From Clostridium sp. (GTDB lineage Bacteria > Bacillota > Clostridia > Lachnospirales > Lachnospiraceae): a stretch of DNA of 64,000 nucleotides. The stretch lies in the NCBI GenBank assembly GCA_021770825.1, contig JAETQD010000002.1:1-64000 (forward strand), written 5' to 3'. Positions 17,863 through 26,165 of the stretch are shown here, in pieces; the first letter of the stretch is position 1; each line of letters starts with the position of its first letter. Position numbers and translations under genes: made by a program. Below the pieces are notes generated by a model, which saw only the letters and a list, made by a program, of their open reading frames with translations, was not told the origin of the DNA and searched no databases.

Positions 17863-20800
17863 TTACAGGCTGTATCCCAGCTTCTTTGCGTAAGCTGTGA
17901 CTGCCTTTTCAAAGCACTCCATCGGAGGCCGAACGGTTCCGGCTCCGATCTGGCCGTAACCTGCAATTTTATGGGCAATTCCCGTGTTAATCACCGGGAC
18001 AATTCCTTTTTCTACCACCAGTCTGGCATCGATTCCTAAGCAGATTCCCTGGAAATTCCAGTTGGGAATAATGAAATTGGGGTTTCTGTCAATGGTGATC
18101 TCCGCCATCTCTGTGCTGGTCCTTAAAGCGTCCTCATATCCGCCTGCACCGACGAACCGTGTTACGGCCGGAGCTGCGATCATGGCCATACCGCCTACGC
18201 CAAAGGTCTCTGTGATGGCGCTGTCGCCCATATCCGGGCATGCGTCTTCGCTGTCGTATCCGGTGAAATACAGTCCCTTCGGTGTATTTACCGGGCCGGT
18301 GAACCACTGATCGCCCATACCTGCGATGCGGATTCCGAATTCCTTTCCGTTTCTGCACATGGCGGTTACGATTGTGCCCTCGGTAATGGTGCGTGCGCTG
18401 TCCATCACAACCTTTCCGGTGGCCATCATGATATTTAAGAAGAACTGATCCGTATCGGATAAGAACTTAATCACATCATAGCGGTCTTTCTCGTCCATTT
18501 CCAGTCCGGTGATCACCGGAGCCAGCTCTTTTAAGAATACCAGGGTGGCTGCAATGTTTCTCTGGTGGAACTCATCGCCCATGGCAACGGCCTTGGCGAT
18601 CATGGGATTTACAGAAAGTCCGTTTTCCAGGGAACGGATGGCCTTTCCAAGGGTCGGGCCCAGCACGTCGCGCATCCAGCAGAGACGGTTTACCACTTCC
18701 TCGGAATAAGCGCCGAACCGCAGTACCTTGCCGATACCCTCGTTCATGGTGCAGTAGGCTCTGTTGCCGCCGTCCTCATTTTCCACCACGAACACCGGCA
18801 TATCGGCTGTGGTGATGCCGCCCATGGGGCCTACGGCGTTCACATGGTGACAGGGAACAAATTCCACTTCTCCGGATTCCAGAAGTTTTCTTGCTTCACT
18901 TTCTGTCTTTGCCCATTCCTGGAACAGGACAGCTCCTACACAGGAACCCTGCATCGGGTCCGGCATATCCTTGTACTCAATTGGCGGTCCCGCATGAAGG
19001 ATTACCTTTCCTTCATTTAATTTCGGAATCACGGTCTTTGCACGGACCACGTCCCTGATCACAGGCTGGCTGGAAACTACCTTTGCAATCACGGAACGGT
19101 TGGCGGCCTCGATGTCCACGGCCTCACAGCTCCTTAAGAAGTTAAGGACCTTGATTAATTCCAGATTTCCGCCTGCCGGGGGCATCCAGTCATACTGTAC
19201 CACCTGGCAGCCGTATTTCTCAGCCACATCGGCAAAGCTCTTTAATCCGACGTTAATGATTCTCGGCTTTTCAGACAAAAGTTCCAGAAGTTTTTCCGGG
19301 TAGCCCTCTGAAGCGGCCTTTCCGGCTTCTTTTGCGCGGATTTCCTTTACAGGCTCTTCAAAGTCATGGCCGATCAGGCGGACAGCCGCTCTTACAGCCT
19401 GCTTATTGGTCTGGCAGACAATGACGCCTGCCTTCTTCAGCGTCTCAACGGCAGTATCGTAGCCCTGGTAGTCTTTTCTGGTTCCGCATACGGTTGCCAC
19501 AAAGAAAAGTTTACGGCCTTCGGTTTCTGCCTTTTTCTTTAATTCCATGATGGACGGAAGCAGGGCTCCTGCCATGTCTTCATGGGAGCCATAACCCAGC
19601 ATTATGTCAAAGAGAATGACGCCTGTGCTGGGATCCTCCAGAGCCTCTTCCATACACTCAATTCTCTTGGCCGGGTCGATCATCGGATGGGGCTTTCCCT
19701 GTGTGTACACATCGTCGCCCAGATCGACTACAATATGGCCGTCTATCTTTAACATGTATCCGGCAATGTCTTCCGGCGGGATTTTCATGTCCAGGGCATC
19801 CTTAATTAACATGGCTGCCTCACCTGCCAGAGTTCCTCCGGAATAATATGCCTTAATTGTCTTCTTTTCTTCTCCCTTGAAACCGCCTTCGATTTCCGGC
19901 TGATTTTCTTCCACTTTGGTTCCTCTTACCAGACCGACTGCCAGGCGCGCCGCCTCATCCAGTGTGTAGGCATGGTAGAAGCCCTCTTCGTGGTATGTGG
20001 GCTTTTCTCCCATGAATACGGTAACCACCGGTTTCTTTACTGCACGGAGCCTCTCTGTGATCTTCTCTCTTACTTCCTTTGCCGGCGGCTTGGAGATTAC
20101 AATCAGCACCTTAACGGTGTCGTCCTGCTCCATGGCGCTTATGAAATCCATCATGGTAACGCCGCCCACGGCTGTGGATAAATCCCGTCCTCCGGTTCCG
20201 ATGGCGTTCTTTACGCCCTCGCCCAGACGGTCAATGATGGTGGTCAGCTCCTGGATTCCTGTGCCGGATGCACCGATAATTCCGATGGAGCCTGTGGATA
20301 CCAGGTTGGCAAATGCAATGGGAACACCTCCCATAATGCCGGTTCCGCAGTCCGGACCCATAACGGCAAGTCCTTTTTCATGGGCCTTCTGTTTTAAATG
20401 TACCTCATCCTCCAGTGTCACATTGTCACTGAACATGAATACGTTCATACCCTCATCCAAAGCACGGTCTGCCTCGGCAGCGGCGTAAGCGCCTGCAACG
20501 GAGATCAGGGCCAGGTTGGCATCGGGAAGCTTATTTAACGCCTTTTCCCAGGAGTTTACAGACTCTGCGCCCTGCTTTTTCTTGTTGTCTGCATTCTGCT
20601 TTTTGAAAAACTCTTCTGTTTCTTTGACGATGACGTCCATGAGACTTTCATCATCCACATCGGCCACAATTACCATGTCGTTGGCTGTGGCCTGCATTAA
20701 TTCCTCTGTGTCTAAGCCGCTCTGCTTATAAATGTCCTTGTTGGCCGGTGTCGCCATCATGATGGACACCTTTTTCACGCCTTCGATGGTGGAGATATGG

Positions 20801-20865
20801 TTAGTCAAAAGCATCAGAACCACCGAATCATGATAGCTGCCTTTCTGAATGATTGTTCTTAACAT
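17863..20865 (-). CDS. FdrA-DUF1116 fusion, oxamate carbamoyltransferase subunits (AllF-AllG)
   Basis: A 1000-aa protein made of two genes that are separate in E. coli. Residues 1 to about 515 are FdrA (AllF), a succinyl-CoA-synthetase-like fold with a CoA-binding-type domain (GPDCGTGIMGG, GIIGASGTGIQ, GGRDLS). Residues about 525-1000 are DUF1116 (YlbE/AllG; GPMGGITTADMP, FGAYSEEVVNRL, AGMGDQWFTGP). In E. coli AllF, AllG and AllH have been assigned as oxamate carbamoyltransferase, which turns oxalurate and phosphate into oxamate and carbamoyl phosphate. The third part (DUF2877) is at 25207-26061. The frame is continuous with no stop or shift. SD GGGGGAG precedes the ATG; it lies between allD and carbamate kinase. 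Confidence 0.92.
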   Translation of the reverse strand: MLRTIIQKGSYHDSVVLMLLTNHISTIEGVKKVSIMMATPANKDIYKQSGLDTEELMQATANDMVIVADVDDESLMDVIVKETEEFFKKQNADNKKKQGAESVNSWEKALNKLPDANLALISVAGAYAAAEADRALDEGMNVFMFSDNVTLEDEVHLKQKAHEKGLAVMGPDCGTGIMGGVPIAFANLVSTGSIGIIGASGTGIQELTTIIDRLGEGVKNAIGTGGRDLSTAVGGVTMMDFISAMEQDDTVKVLIVISKPPAKEVREKITERLRAVKKPVVTVFMGEKPTYHEEGFYHAYTLDEAARLAVGLVRGTKVEENQPEIEGGFKGEEKKTIKAYYSGGTLAGEAAMLIKDALDMKIPPEDIAGYMLKIDGHIVVDLGDDVYTQGKPHPMIDPAKRIECMEEALEDPSTGVILFDIMLGYGSHEDMAGALLPSIMELKKKAETEGRKLFFVATVCGTRKDYQGYDTAVETLKKAGVIVCQTNKQAVRAAVRLIGHDFEEPVKEIRAKEAGKAASEGYPEKLLELLSEKPRIINVGLKSFADVAEKYGCQVVQYDWMPPAGGNLELIKVLNFLRSCEAVDIEAANRSVIAKVVSSQPVIRDVVRAKTVIPKLNEGKVILHAGPPIEYKDMPDPMQGSCVGAVLFQEWAKTESEARKLLESGEVEFVPCHHVNAVGPMGGITTADMPVFVVENEDGGNRAYCTMNEGIGKVLRFGAYSEEVVNRLCWMRDVLGPTLGKAIRSLENGLSVNPMIAKAVAMGDEFHQRNIAATLVFLKELAPVITGLEMDEKDRYDVIKFLSDTDQFFLNIMMATGKVVMDSARTITEGTIVTAMCRNGKEFGIRIAGMGDQWFTGPVNTPKGLYFTGYDSEDACPDMGDSAITETFGVGGMAMIAAPAVTRFVGAGGYEDALRTSTEMAEITIDRNPNFIIPNWNFQGICLGIDARLVVEKGIVPVINTGIAHKIAGYGQIGAGTVRPPMECFEKAVTAYAKKLGYSL

Positions 20866-20879
20866 TTTTTTCTCCCCCT

Positions 20880-21932
20880 TTAGTCAGCAAAACGGTTTTT
20901 GTGATCATATCTGTTAAAGTGAATATCATCGCTCTTTAAATACTCATAAATTTCATCCACGATCTCGATGCCGCCGGTCGCATAGGCCTTATCTTTTCTC
21001 TCAGCGGCTCCCTGGCCCGGATAGTATACTTTATTGAAGCCCTCCACCGGAGTCATGCCGTTCAGCTCATCGCATACCTGGGACATGGATTTTTTGAACT
21101 GCTCGATTCCAACGAACCGGGACGGGTCAATGACAATGTGCATCTGACCCAGATTTCTTCCCTCGGACAGATCATGGTACATAGAGCTTACATGCTTTCC
21201 GAAAGGAACGCCCAGAAGAACGCCGGAGAACACGTCAACCATCATCATAAGTCCATATCCCTTGGCTCCTGCGATAGGTACCAGGGCATTTACCAGGTTG
21301 GGGTCTGTGACAGGCTTGCCCTTTTCATCCACAGCCCAGGTATCCGGAATCTGCTCATGTCTGGAGCGTTTGTCAAGGATTTTTCCCCAGGCCTGGACGG
21401 TGGTGGCCATATCGAACACTACCATTCTCTCATCGGCTGTGGGAGCCGCAAAGGAGATGGGGTTGGTTCCGTAATAGGGCTCTGTGCCTCCGAACGGTAC
21501 TGCCATGGGGTCAGACTGGCAGAAGGAAATGGCTGCCATGTTTTCCTTTGCTGCCATCTCGGTGTAATAACCGATGGAACCGCTGTGGGAGATGTTGCGG
21601 ATTCCCACTACGGCAACGCCGTTCTTCTTTGCCATTTCGATGGCCTTTTCCATGGCAAGCTCTGCCGCCACGTAGCCGCAGCCATTGTCTCCCTCAAAAA
21701 TTCCGGAGCAGGGACCTGTTTCCTTCCACTCAAAATTGGGATGGATGGTGATACCGCCCTTGGAAATTCTCTCGCTGTAATATTCCACACGCACAGAGCC
21801 GTGGGAATGGTAGCCGCGCTCGTCGGACCAGGTGAGAATCTCGGAGGTGATCTCCGCATGCTCCTCTGTCAGTCCGGCTCTCATCAGTTTATTTTTCATT
21901 AAAGATTTCAGTTCTTCTCTTGATAATTTCAT
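20880..21932 (-). CDS. allD: Ureidoglycolate dehydrogenase
   Basis: NAD(P)-dependent oxidoreductase of the malate/L-sulfolactate (Ldh_2) family, 350 aa (E. coli AllD 349), oxidising ureidoglycolate to oxalurate. Visible features: SDERGYHSHGSVRVEYY with the catalytic His, HSGSIGYY, GTNPISFAAPT and AGAKGYGLMMMVDVFSG. It follows allE by 27 nt with GGAGG before the ATG, and precedes the oxamate carbamoyltransferase fusion. The three genes in a row specify ureidoglycine to oxamate. Other Ldh_2 substrates are possible, but context makes AllD much the best call. Confidence 0.93.
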   Translation of the reverse strand: MKLSREELKSLMKNKLMRAGLTEEHAEITSEILTWSDERGYHSHGSVRVEYYSERISKGGITIHPNFEWKETGPCSGIFEGDNGCGYVAAELAMEKAIEMAKKNGVAVVGIRNISHSGSIGYYTEMAAKENMAAISFCQSDPMAVPFGGTEPYYGTNPISFAAPTADERMVVFDMATTVQAWGKILDKRSRHEQIPDTWAVDEKGKPVTDPNLVNALVPIAGAKGYGLMMMVDVFSGVLLGVPFGKHVSSMYHDLSEGRNLGQMHIVIDPSRFVGIEQFKKSMSQVCDELNGMTPVEGFNKVYYPGQGAAERKDKAYATGGIEIVDEIYEYLKSDDIHFNRYDHKNRFAD

Positions 21933-21959
21933 GATTGCCTCCGCATGTCCTTATGTTTT

Positions 21960-22748
21960 TTACAGTGCCACTTCTCTGTTGCAGTCTTTGGAGTAGATGT
22001 ATACAAAGTCTTCTTCACGTCCCACTGCATAACATGCCTGCGGACAGTATGCATCTAAGAACAGGTAATCGCCCTTCTTTACCGGAATCCACTCATCATC
22101 CACACGGTACATGCCCTTACCGGAAAGGAAGTACATGCCGTGTTCCTGGATGTGGGTCTCGATGTATCCGTGGGAAGCGCCCAGGTTGAATTTCAGGATG
22201 TGCATGTTCATGTCAAATCCCCAGTCGTCGCCTGCCGGAAGCAGATCTTTGATGAAGCAGTTTTCCATGCCCTCGTAGGGAATCCATTCCATCTCGTTGA
22301 CATTTCCGATCACGGTGTGGGTGTCATGGCCGGAAAGCTTCTCGTATCTTCTGCGGTAAACGTATAACTTTGCAGGAGACTCTTCCTTGTTTACGAAAGA
22401 AATATTCTTTCCTGCCGGGGAAAAGATGTAGCCGCCCTCAGTCAGTACAGCTTCCTTATCCTGGTTTTTTACCTCAACGGTTCCTTCGATCACATACAGG
22501 AAGGATTCAATTCCTTCACCGCCGATGGCGTCATTTTTTCCGCCTGCGTTTGCAGTTACCAGGTAATCAGCAAAAGATGCTCCCATGGCCGGAGAGCCTA
22601 AAATTGTCACATCGCAGGACACATATCCCGGAATCTTATTCTTTACCAGTCCGTCCGGCTCCAGAAGACAGTAGTTCTCTTTTTTGATGATGGAACGTGT
22701 TGCAAGAAGTTCTTCACGATAACCTACCTGATTGTTTAAATAGCTCAT
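21960..22748 (-). CDS. allE: (S)-ureidoglycine aminohydrolase
   Basis: Bicupin enzyme (262 aa; E. coli AllE 261) releasing ammonia from ureidoglycine to give ureidoglycolate. The C-terminal cupin holds the Mn-binding set E-T-H-x3-H in YIETHIQEHGMYFL, and an N-terminal cupin (ESFLYVIEGTVEV) is also evident. The frame is open to 22877. ATG at 22748 follows AAAAGAGGTTTTAAT and matches the normal N-terminus (MSYLNNQVGYREELLATR). First gene of the allE-to-allC operon, with a SigA promoter and a candidate PucR box upstream. Confidence 0.95.
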   Translation of the reverse strand: MSYLNNQVGYREELLATRSIIKKENYCLLEPDGLVKNKIPGYVSCDVTILGSPAMGASFADYLVTANAGGKNDAIGGEGIESFLYVIEGTVEVKNQDKEAVLTEGGYIFSPAGKNISFVNKEESPAKLYVYRRRYEKLSGHDTHTVIGNVNEMEWIPYEGMENCFIKDLLPAGDDWGFDMNMHILKFNLGASHGYIETHIQEHGMYFLSGKGMYRVDDEWIPVKKGDYLFLDAYCPQACYAVGREEDFVYIYSKDCNREVAL

Positions 22749-22808
22749 ATTAAAACCTCTTTTCTTAAAAATAAATATTCTTTTCGTATTTTGATTTTTG
22801 TTACTTCT

Positions 22809-22837
22809 ATTATGGCAATCTTTGGATTTCTTTTCAA
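22809..22837 (-). promoter_or_regulatory. SigA promoter of the allE operon
   Basis: Minus strand TTGAAA (22837-22832), 17-bp spacer, CATAAT (22814-22809). It would start transcription near 22802, about 54 nt before the allE ATG, and lies next to a candidate regulator site at 22846-22858. Confidence 0.7.
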
Positions 22838-22845
22838 TGGACACA

Positions 22846-22858
22846 TTAACCACCGATT
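22846..22858 (-). promoter_or_regulatory. Candidate PucR box upstream of allE
   Basis: Minus strand AATCGGTGGTTAA matches the B. subtilis PucR consensus as I recall it (WWWCNTTGGTTAA) at 12 of 13 positions, the exception being G for T at position 6. It lies 8 bp upstream of the -35 box, where an activator would sit. A PucR-family gene is in the same island. The consensus is from memory and the regulators are only distantly related, so this is a hypothesis. Confidence 0.45.
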
Positions 22859-22902
22859 GCCGCCTGGAATTGTCCAAACTGTTTACTGATGCTTTTGCCC
22901 CA

Positions 22903-22932
22903 TTGCAAATCAGAAACTCTTCGTGCTATAAT
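22903..22932 (+). promoter_or_regulatory. Promoter of the alpha/beta hydrolase gene
   Basis: TTGCAA (22903-22908), 18-bp spacer ending TGC, then TATAAT (22927-22932), so an extended -10 element. It diverges from the allE promoter. GAGGAGG then precedes the ATG at 22961. Confidence 0.6.
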
Positions 22933-22960
22933 CGTTGGCATCTTAAGAGGAGGTAATCAT

Positions 22961-23824
22961 ATGTTACATAAACAAGAGCTCCGGCTGACTGAAATCTTAT
23001 ATGAAAAATATGTTACTGTTTACACCGATACGGAATCTGCTCCCAGAGCCTGTATCCTTTATTTCCACGGCGGCGGGCTGCTTTATGGAAACAGGGAGGA
23101 TTTACCGGACGGGCACATTGCCGCCCTCACAAAGGCAGGCTATGCCATCCTCGCCTTTGACTATCCGCTGGCTCCGGCTGCCGGAGTTGGACAGATTCTT
23201 TCCGATGTAATTTCTTCTGTGAATGATTTTTGCACCCACAATATAGAAAACGCCGGGGGCCCCCTGCCCTTCTTTCTCTGGGGAAGATCGGCCGGCGCGT
23301 ATTTGTGCCTTTTAGCCGCTGCATCCGGGAAAATCCCGTCTCCGTTCGGAGTCATATCCTATTACGGATATGGTCTTCTCTGCGATAGCTGGTTCAATGT
23401 GCCCAGCGCATACTACCGGAGTCTCCCTGCCGTAAGCGAAAGCTGCCTGAAACATCTTCCGGACAGGCTCCATGCAGACGGCGGGCTGGATACCCATTAC
23501 AGCGCCTATGTCTATGCCCGGCAGACCGGCACCTGGATGAGTCTCATTTACAGCGGACGGGAAAAGCTTTTTTATCTGGATTACACCCTCCGCACCTGTA
23601 CGGCTTTTCCCTGTCCCTTGTTCTGCGCCCACAGTCTTCACGACCCCGACGTGCCTTACTCCGAATTCATGGCTTTGGCAGAGCGCTTCCATCCCCAGCG
23701 CTTTTTGTCCTCCGGGGATGTCCACGACTTTGACCGGGACCCGAAAAATCCGGACACTTCCAGACTTCTTTCTGAGACCATCCATTTTCTTGACAGGCAT
23801 GTGCCGGGAGCTAGTGCAGTCTGA
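22961..23824 (+). CDS. Alpha/beta hydrolase
   Basis: Alpha/beta-hydrolase of 287 aa without a signal peptide. The oxyanion motif YFHGGGLLYG, nucleophile elbow GRSAG (Ser in WGRSAGAYLC), a late acidic residue in SLHDPDVPYS and His in GDVHDFDRD form a full catalytic set of the HSL/carboxylesterase type. ATG at 22961 is chosen for its GAGGAGGT ribosome site. It is divergent from allE and its 3' end overlaps that of allB by 14 bp on the opposite strand. Substrate unknown; a role in the ureide pathway is not needed for any missing step. Confidence 0.85.
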   Translation: MLHKQELRLTEILYEKYVTVYTDTESAPRACILYFHGGGLLYGNREDLPDGHIAALTKAGYAILAFDYPLAPAAGVGQILSDVISSVNDFCTHNIENAGGPLPFFLWGRSAGAYLCLLAAASGKIPSPFGVISYYGYGLLCDSWFNVPSAYYRSLPAVSESCLKHLPDRLHADGGLDTHYSAYVYARQTGTWMSLIYSGREKLFYLDYTLRTCTAFPCPLFCAHSLHDPDVPYSEFMALAERFHPQRFLSSGDVHDFDRDPKNPDTSRLLSETIHFLDRHVPGASAV

Positions 23825-25187
23825 CCACCAGCTCTCCCTGGCCCGGGGCTCCCACAACACGACCGTTTTCGGCTACAATCTGCCCCCTCACCATGGTGAG
23901 CACCGGAAGTCCCTGGCCTGTCTTTCCCACAAATGCGGAAATCTTATTGACATACTCCAGGGATTCCTCTGTGATCTCCCATTCTCTGTCTGGATCCACG
24001 ATCACCAGGTCTGCATCAAAGCCCACCTGGATGCCGCCCTTCTTCCCGTAGATTCCAAAGGCCTTTGCCGGAAGTTCTGCCATGGCCCTTGCAAGCACCG
24101 ACGGAGACAATCCGCGCTTTACGCAGCCCTCATAAAAGGCTGTCTGGAAGCAGCTCTGGATTCCGCTGATCCCGCCCCATACGTCAAAGGCGTTTTCAAT
24201 CTTTTTCCCAAGAATTTCCGTGAACTTTTCCTCATAGGTACACGGGGAATGGTCGCTGGCAATACCACTGAAGGTACCATCCTCCACATAGCTCCAGAGC
24301 CTGTCCACCTCTTCACTGGAACGGAGAGGCGGCGCGCATTTAAATAATGCACCCTTTTCCAGAACATCCTCTTCTGTCATACTGAGGTAATGGGAGCAGG
24401 TCTCCGCTGTCACATCATAACCTGCCTTCTGCGCTTCCTTGATCTTTTGGGCCACATCCGGACTGCTCACATGACAGATATGCACTTTGCATCCGGTGGC
24501 CTTGGTAAGCTCAATCATATCCACCGTGGCAATCATTTCCGCCGCCACAGGTCTGGACTCTAAAAACCCCTTCCAATCCATCCGACCTTCCCGTTTCATC
24601 CGCTCTTCCTGCCAGCGGATCATGGAAAAATCCTCACAGTGGAAGCCTGCCCGTCCGTCGAATTTTCTGATGCGCTCCATGGCCTCATAGGCCTGGCCGT
24701 AGGTCAGTGTCTGATAGTCCGGGGAGACCGGGCCGATAAAGGATTTAAAGGCCACGCAGCCCTTTTCATTGAGCCCTTCCAGATCATCAAAATTGCCGGG
24801 AACCAGTCCGCCCCAGAAGCAGTAGTCCACATAGGCGTTCTTTCCGACAATTTCCGTCTTCCGGTCAAACAATTCTGCTGTGGTCATGGCCGGTTCATTC
24901 TGGAGCGGCATGTCAATGATGGTGGTGTAGCCGCCGATGGCTGCAGCCCTGGTGCCGTGGGCGTAATCCTCCCGCCATTCATATCCCGGCTCATTTAAGT
25001 GGGCGTGGGTATCAATGGCACCCGGGAACACGTACTTTCCCTCTGCGTCAATGACCTTCTCCGCCTCCGGTTCCTCTCCTGCTGCAAGGAGAGCCGCAAT
25101 TTTTCCATCCTTAACTGCCAGGTTTCCCTTCCAGATTCTCTCACCCGTTACTATGTTACCATTTTTTACCAAGGTGTCAAATTTCAT
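23811..25187 (-). CDS. allB: Allantoinase
   Basis: Cyclic amidohydrolase (458 aa; E. coli AllB 453) opening allantoin to allantoate. Metal ligands: DTHAHLNEPG (His-x-His), the carboxylated Lys in VAFKSFIGP, CHVSS (His), ETCSHYL (His) and ASDHSPCT (Asp). The frame is open to 25286, but ATG at 25187 has CTTGGAGGCATCAGAAAA before it and starts the usual MKFDTLVKNG. It lies 19 nt downstream of the DUF2877 gene. Hydantoinase or dihydropyrimidinase activity is a family alternative, but the complete downstream pathway argues for allantoin. Confidence 0.94.
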   Translation of the reverse strand: MKFDTLVKNGNIVTGERIWKGNLAVKDGKIAALLAAGEEPEAEKVIDAEGKYVFPGAIDTHAHLNEPGYEWREDYAHGTRAAAIGGYTTIIDMPLQNEPAMTTAELFDRKTEIVGKNAYVDYCFWGGLVPGNFDDLEGLNEKGCVAFKSFIGPVSPDYQTLTYGQAYEAMERIRKFDGRAGFHCEDFSMIRWQEERMKREGRMDWKGFLESRPVAAEMIATVDMIELTKATGCKVHICHVSSPDVAQKIKEAQKAGYDVTAETCSHYLSMTEEDVLEKGALFKCAPPLRSSEEVDRLWSYVEDGTFSGIASDHSPCTYEEKFTEILGKKIENAFDVWGGISGIQSCFQTAFYEGCVKRGLSPSVLARAMAELPAKAFGIYGKKGGIQVGFDADLVIVDPDREWEITEESLEYVNKISAFVGKTGQGLPVLTMVRGQIVAENGRVVGAPGQGELVVRLH

Positions 25188-25206
25188 TTTTCTGATGCCT
25201 CCAAGT

Positions 25207-26061
25207 TTATTCCTGCCGCAGATACTTCTGCCGCTCAAAAAAGTATACAATCCCGCAAAGGGTATCCATTCCCGAGGAGTGCCCAATTTCCTTTGCCTCC
25301 AGAAGAATCTCTTCTGCGCTCTTTACATAAAAGTCCAGGACCAGCTGTCCGTACTGCCCTTCCAGGGCACATTCGAGAAAGGCGCGGCTGATGTCATTGG
25401 TCCTGTGAAGACTTTGGATGATTTCCTTTCGCAGCGCTTCTGCCAGGGGATGGTCTTTCTGGTTTCCCATGTCCATTCCCGCCAGTATGCCGCAGAGGAA
25501 ATCATCGCCTCCGGGGGTAAGGCCGACTCCAAGTCCCACAAGACGGCACAGACATTCCGCCGCCCGCTCCCACTGCCCACTTCGTATCCGGGTCTCCGCC
25601 TCTTCAAGACACTGTTGGGAAGCCCTTGCCAAAACTTCTGTTTCCGCTCTCCATTGTCCTGACATGATCTGGCAGAAGACTCCGGTCTGCTCCCGGCACA
25701 AAAGCCCGCGCAGGCGTCTTCCAAACTCCAGGCGCCGTTCCGGCAAAAGAGGCTCTGAAATCCTGTGCTCCTTTAAGAGGGCATTTCCGGTGAAAAAATG
25801 GACCTGTGCTCCGCAAAGCCCCTCCTTTTCTATCCGTATCTCATCTCCCGTTCCGAGAGCAAGGGTTTCAAAAACTTCTGCCGGAAGCTCCGTGACCAGG
25901 CTGATGGGGGATCGGGGCGTGCCGAAAGGCTGGAGAGCCAGCAGTTTTTCTCCCAGAGACAGATTTATAGTTTTTCTGTATACAGAATGGACCGTTCCCA
26001 TGCTGTGTCGCTTTAAAATTCCGTCTGCGTACACCGACAGTTCCGTAATCTGACTGTTCAC
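25207..26061 (-). CDS. allH: DUF2877 protein, oxamate carbamoyltransferase subunit (AllH)
   Basis: DUF2877 protein of 284 aa, homologous to E. coli YlbF/AllH. The family signature GLGVGLTPGGDDFLCG is intact, and SRAFLECALEGQYG is also typical. In E. coli AllH works with AllF and AllG in oxalurate phosphorolysis; here AllF and AllG are fused and lie 4.3 kb away in another transcript. Translation probably starts at GTG (26061), which has GGGAGGAACTGCAGG before it. It precedes allB and follows a GltS-type permease, from which it is separated by a large hairpin. Confidence 0.9.
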   Translation of the reverse strand: MNSQITELSVYADGILKRHSMGTVHSVYRKTINLSLGEKLLALQPFGTPRSPISLVTELPAEVFETLALGTGDEIRIEKEGLCGAQVHFFTGNALLKEHRISEPLLPERRLEFGRRLRGLLCREQTGVFCQIMSGQWRAETEVLARASQQCLEEAETRIRSGQWERAAECLCRLVGLGVGLTPGGDDFLCGILAGMDMGNQKDHPLAEALRKEIIQSLHRTNDISRAFLECALEGQYGQLVLDFYVKSAEEILLEAKEIGHSSGMDTLCGIVYFFERQKYLRQE

Positions 26062-26107
26062 CCTGCAGTTCCTCCCTTCTTACGGTCATTATCATGAAAC
26101 GCCAAAG

Positions 26108-26149
26108 ATACGCAGTCCCACGGCGCACCTGGTCCGTGAAACTGCGTAT
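26108..26149 (-). terminator. Hairpin between gltS-like gene and allH
   Basis: ATACGCAGT (26108-26116) pairs with ACTGCGTAT (26141-26149), and inside it CACGG (26119-26123) pairs with CCGTG (26134-26138). There is only a short T-run beyond it (CTTTGG), so it may be a partial terminator or an mRNA-processing/stabilising element that sets different levels of permease and AllH-AllB. Confidence 0.5.
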
Positions 26150-26165
26150 TGGAACTCAAACTTTT

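Noticed and set aside
17863..20865. Suspicion that the FdrA-DUF1116 fusion is a sequencing artefact
   Set aside because: The frame is open without odd codons across the linker, no internal ribosome site or stop remnant is seen there, and both halves are full length.
22749..22960. Purine-sensing riboswitch upstream of allE
   Set aside because: The allE leader after the predicted start is about 54 nt and AT-rich, with no three-way junction or conserved loop sequence.
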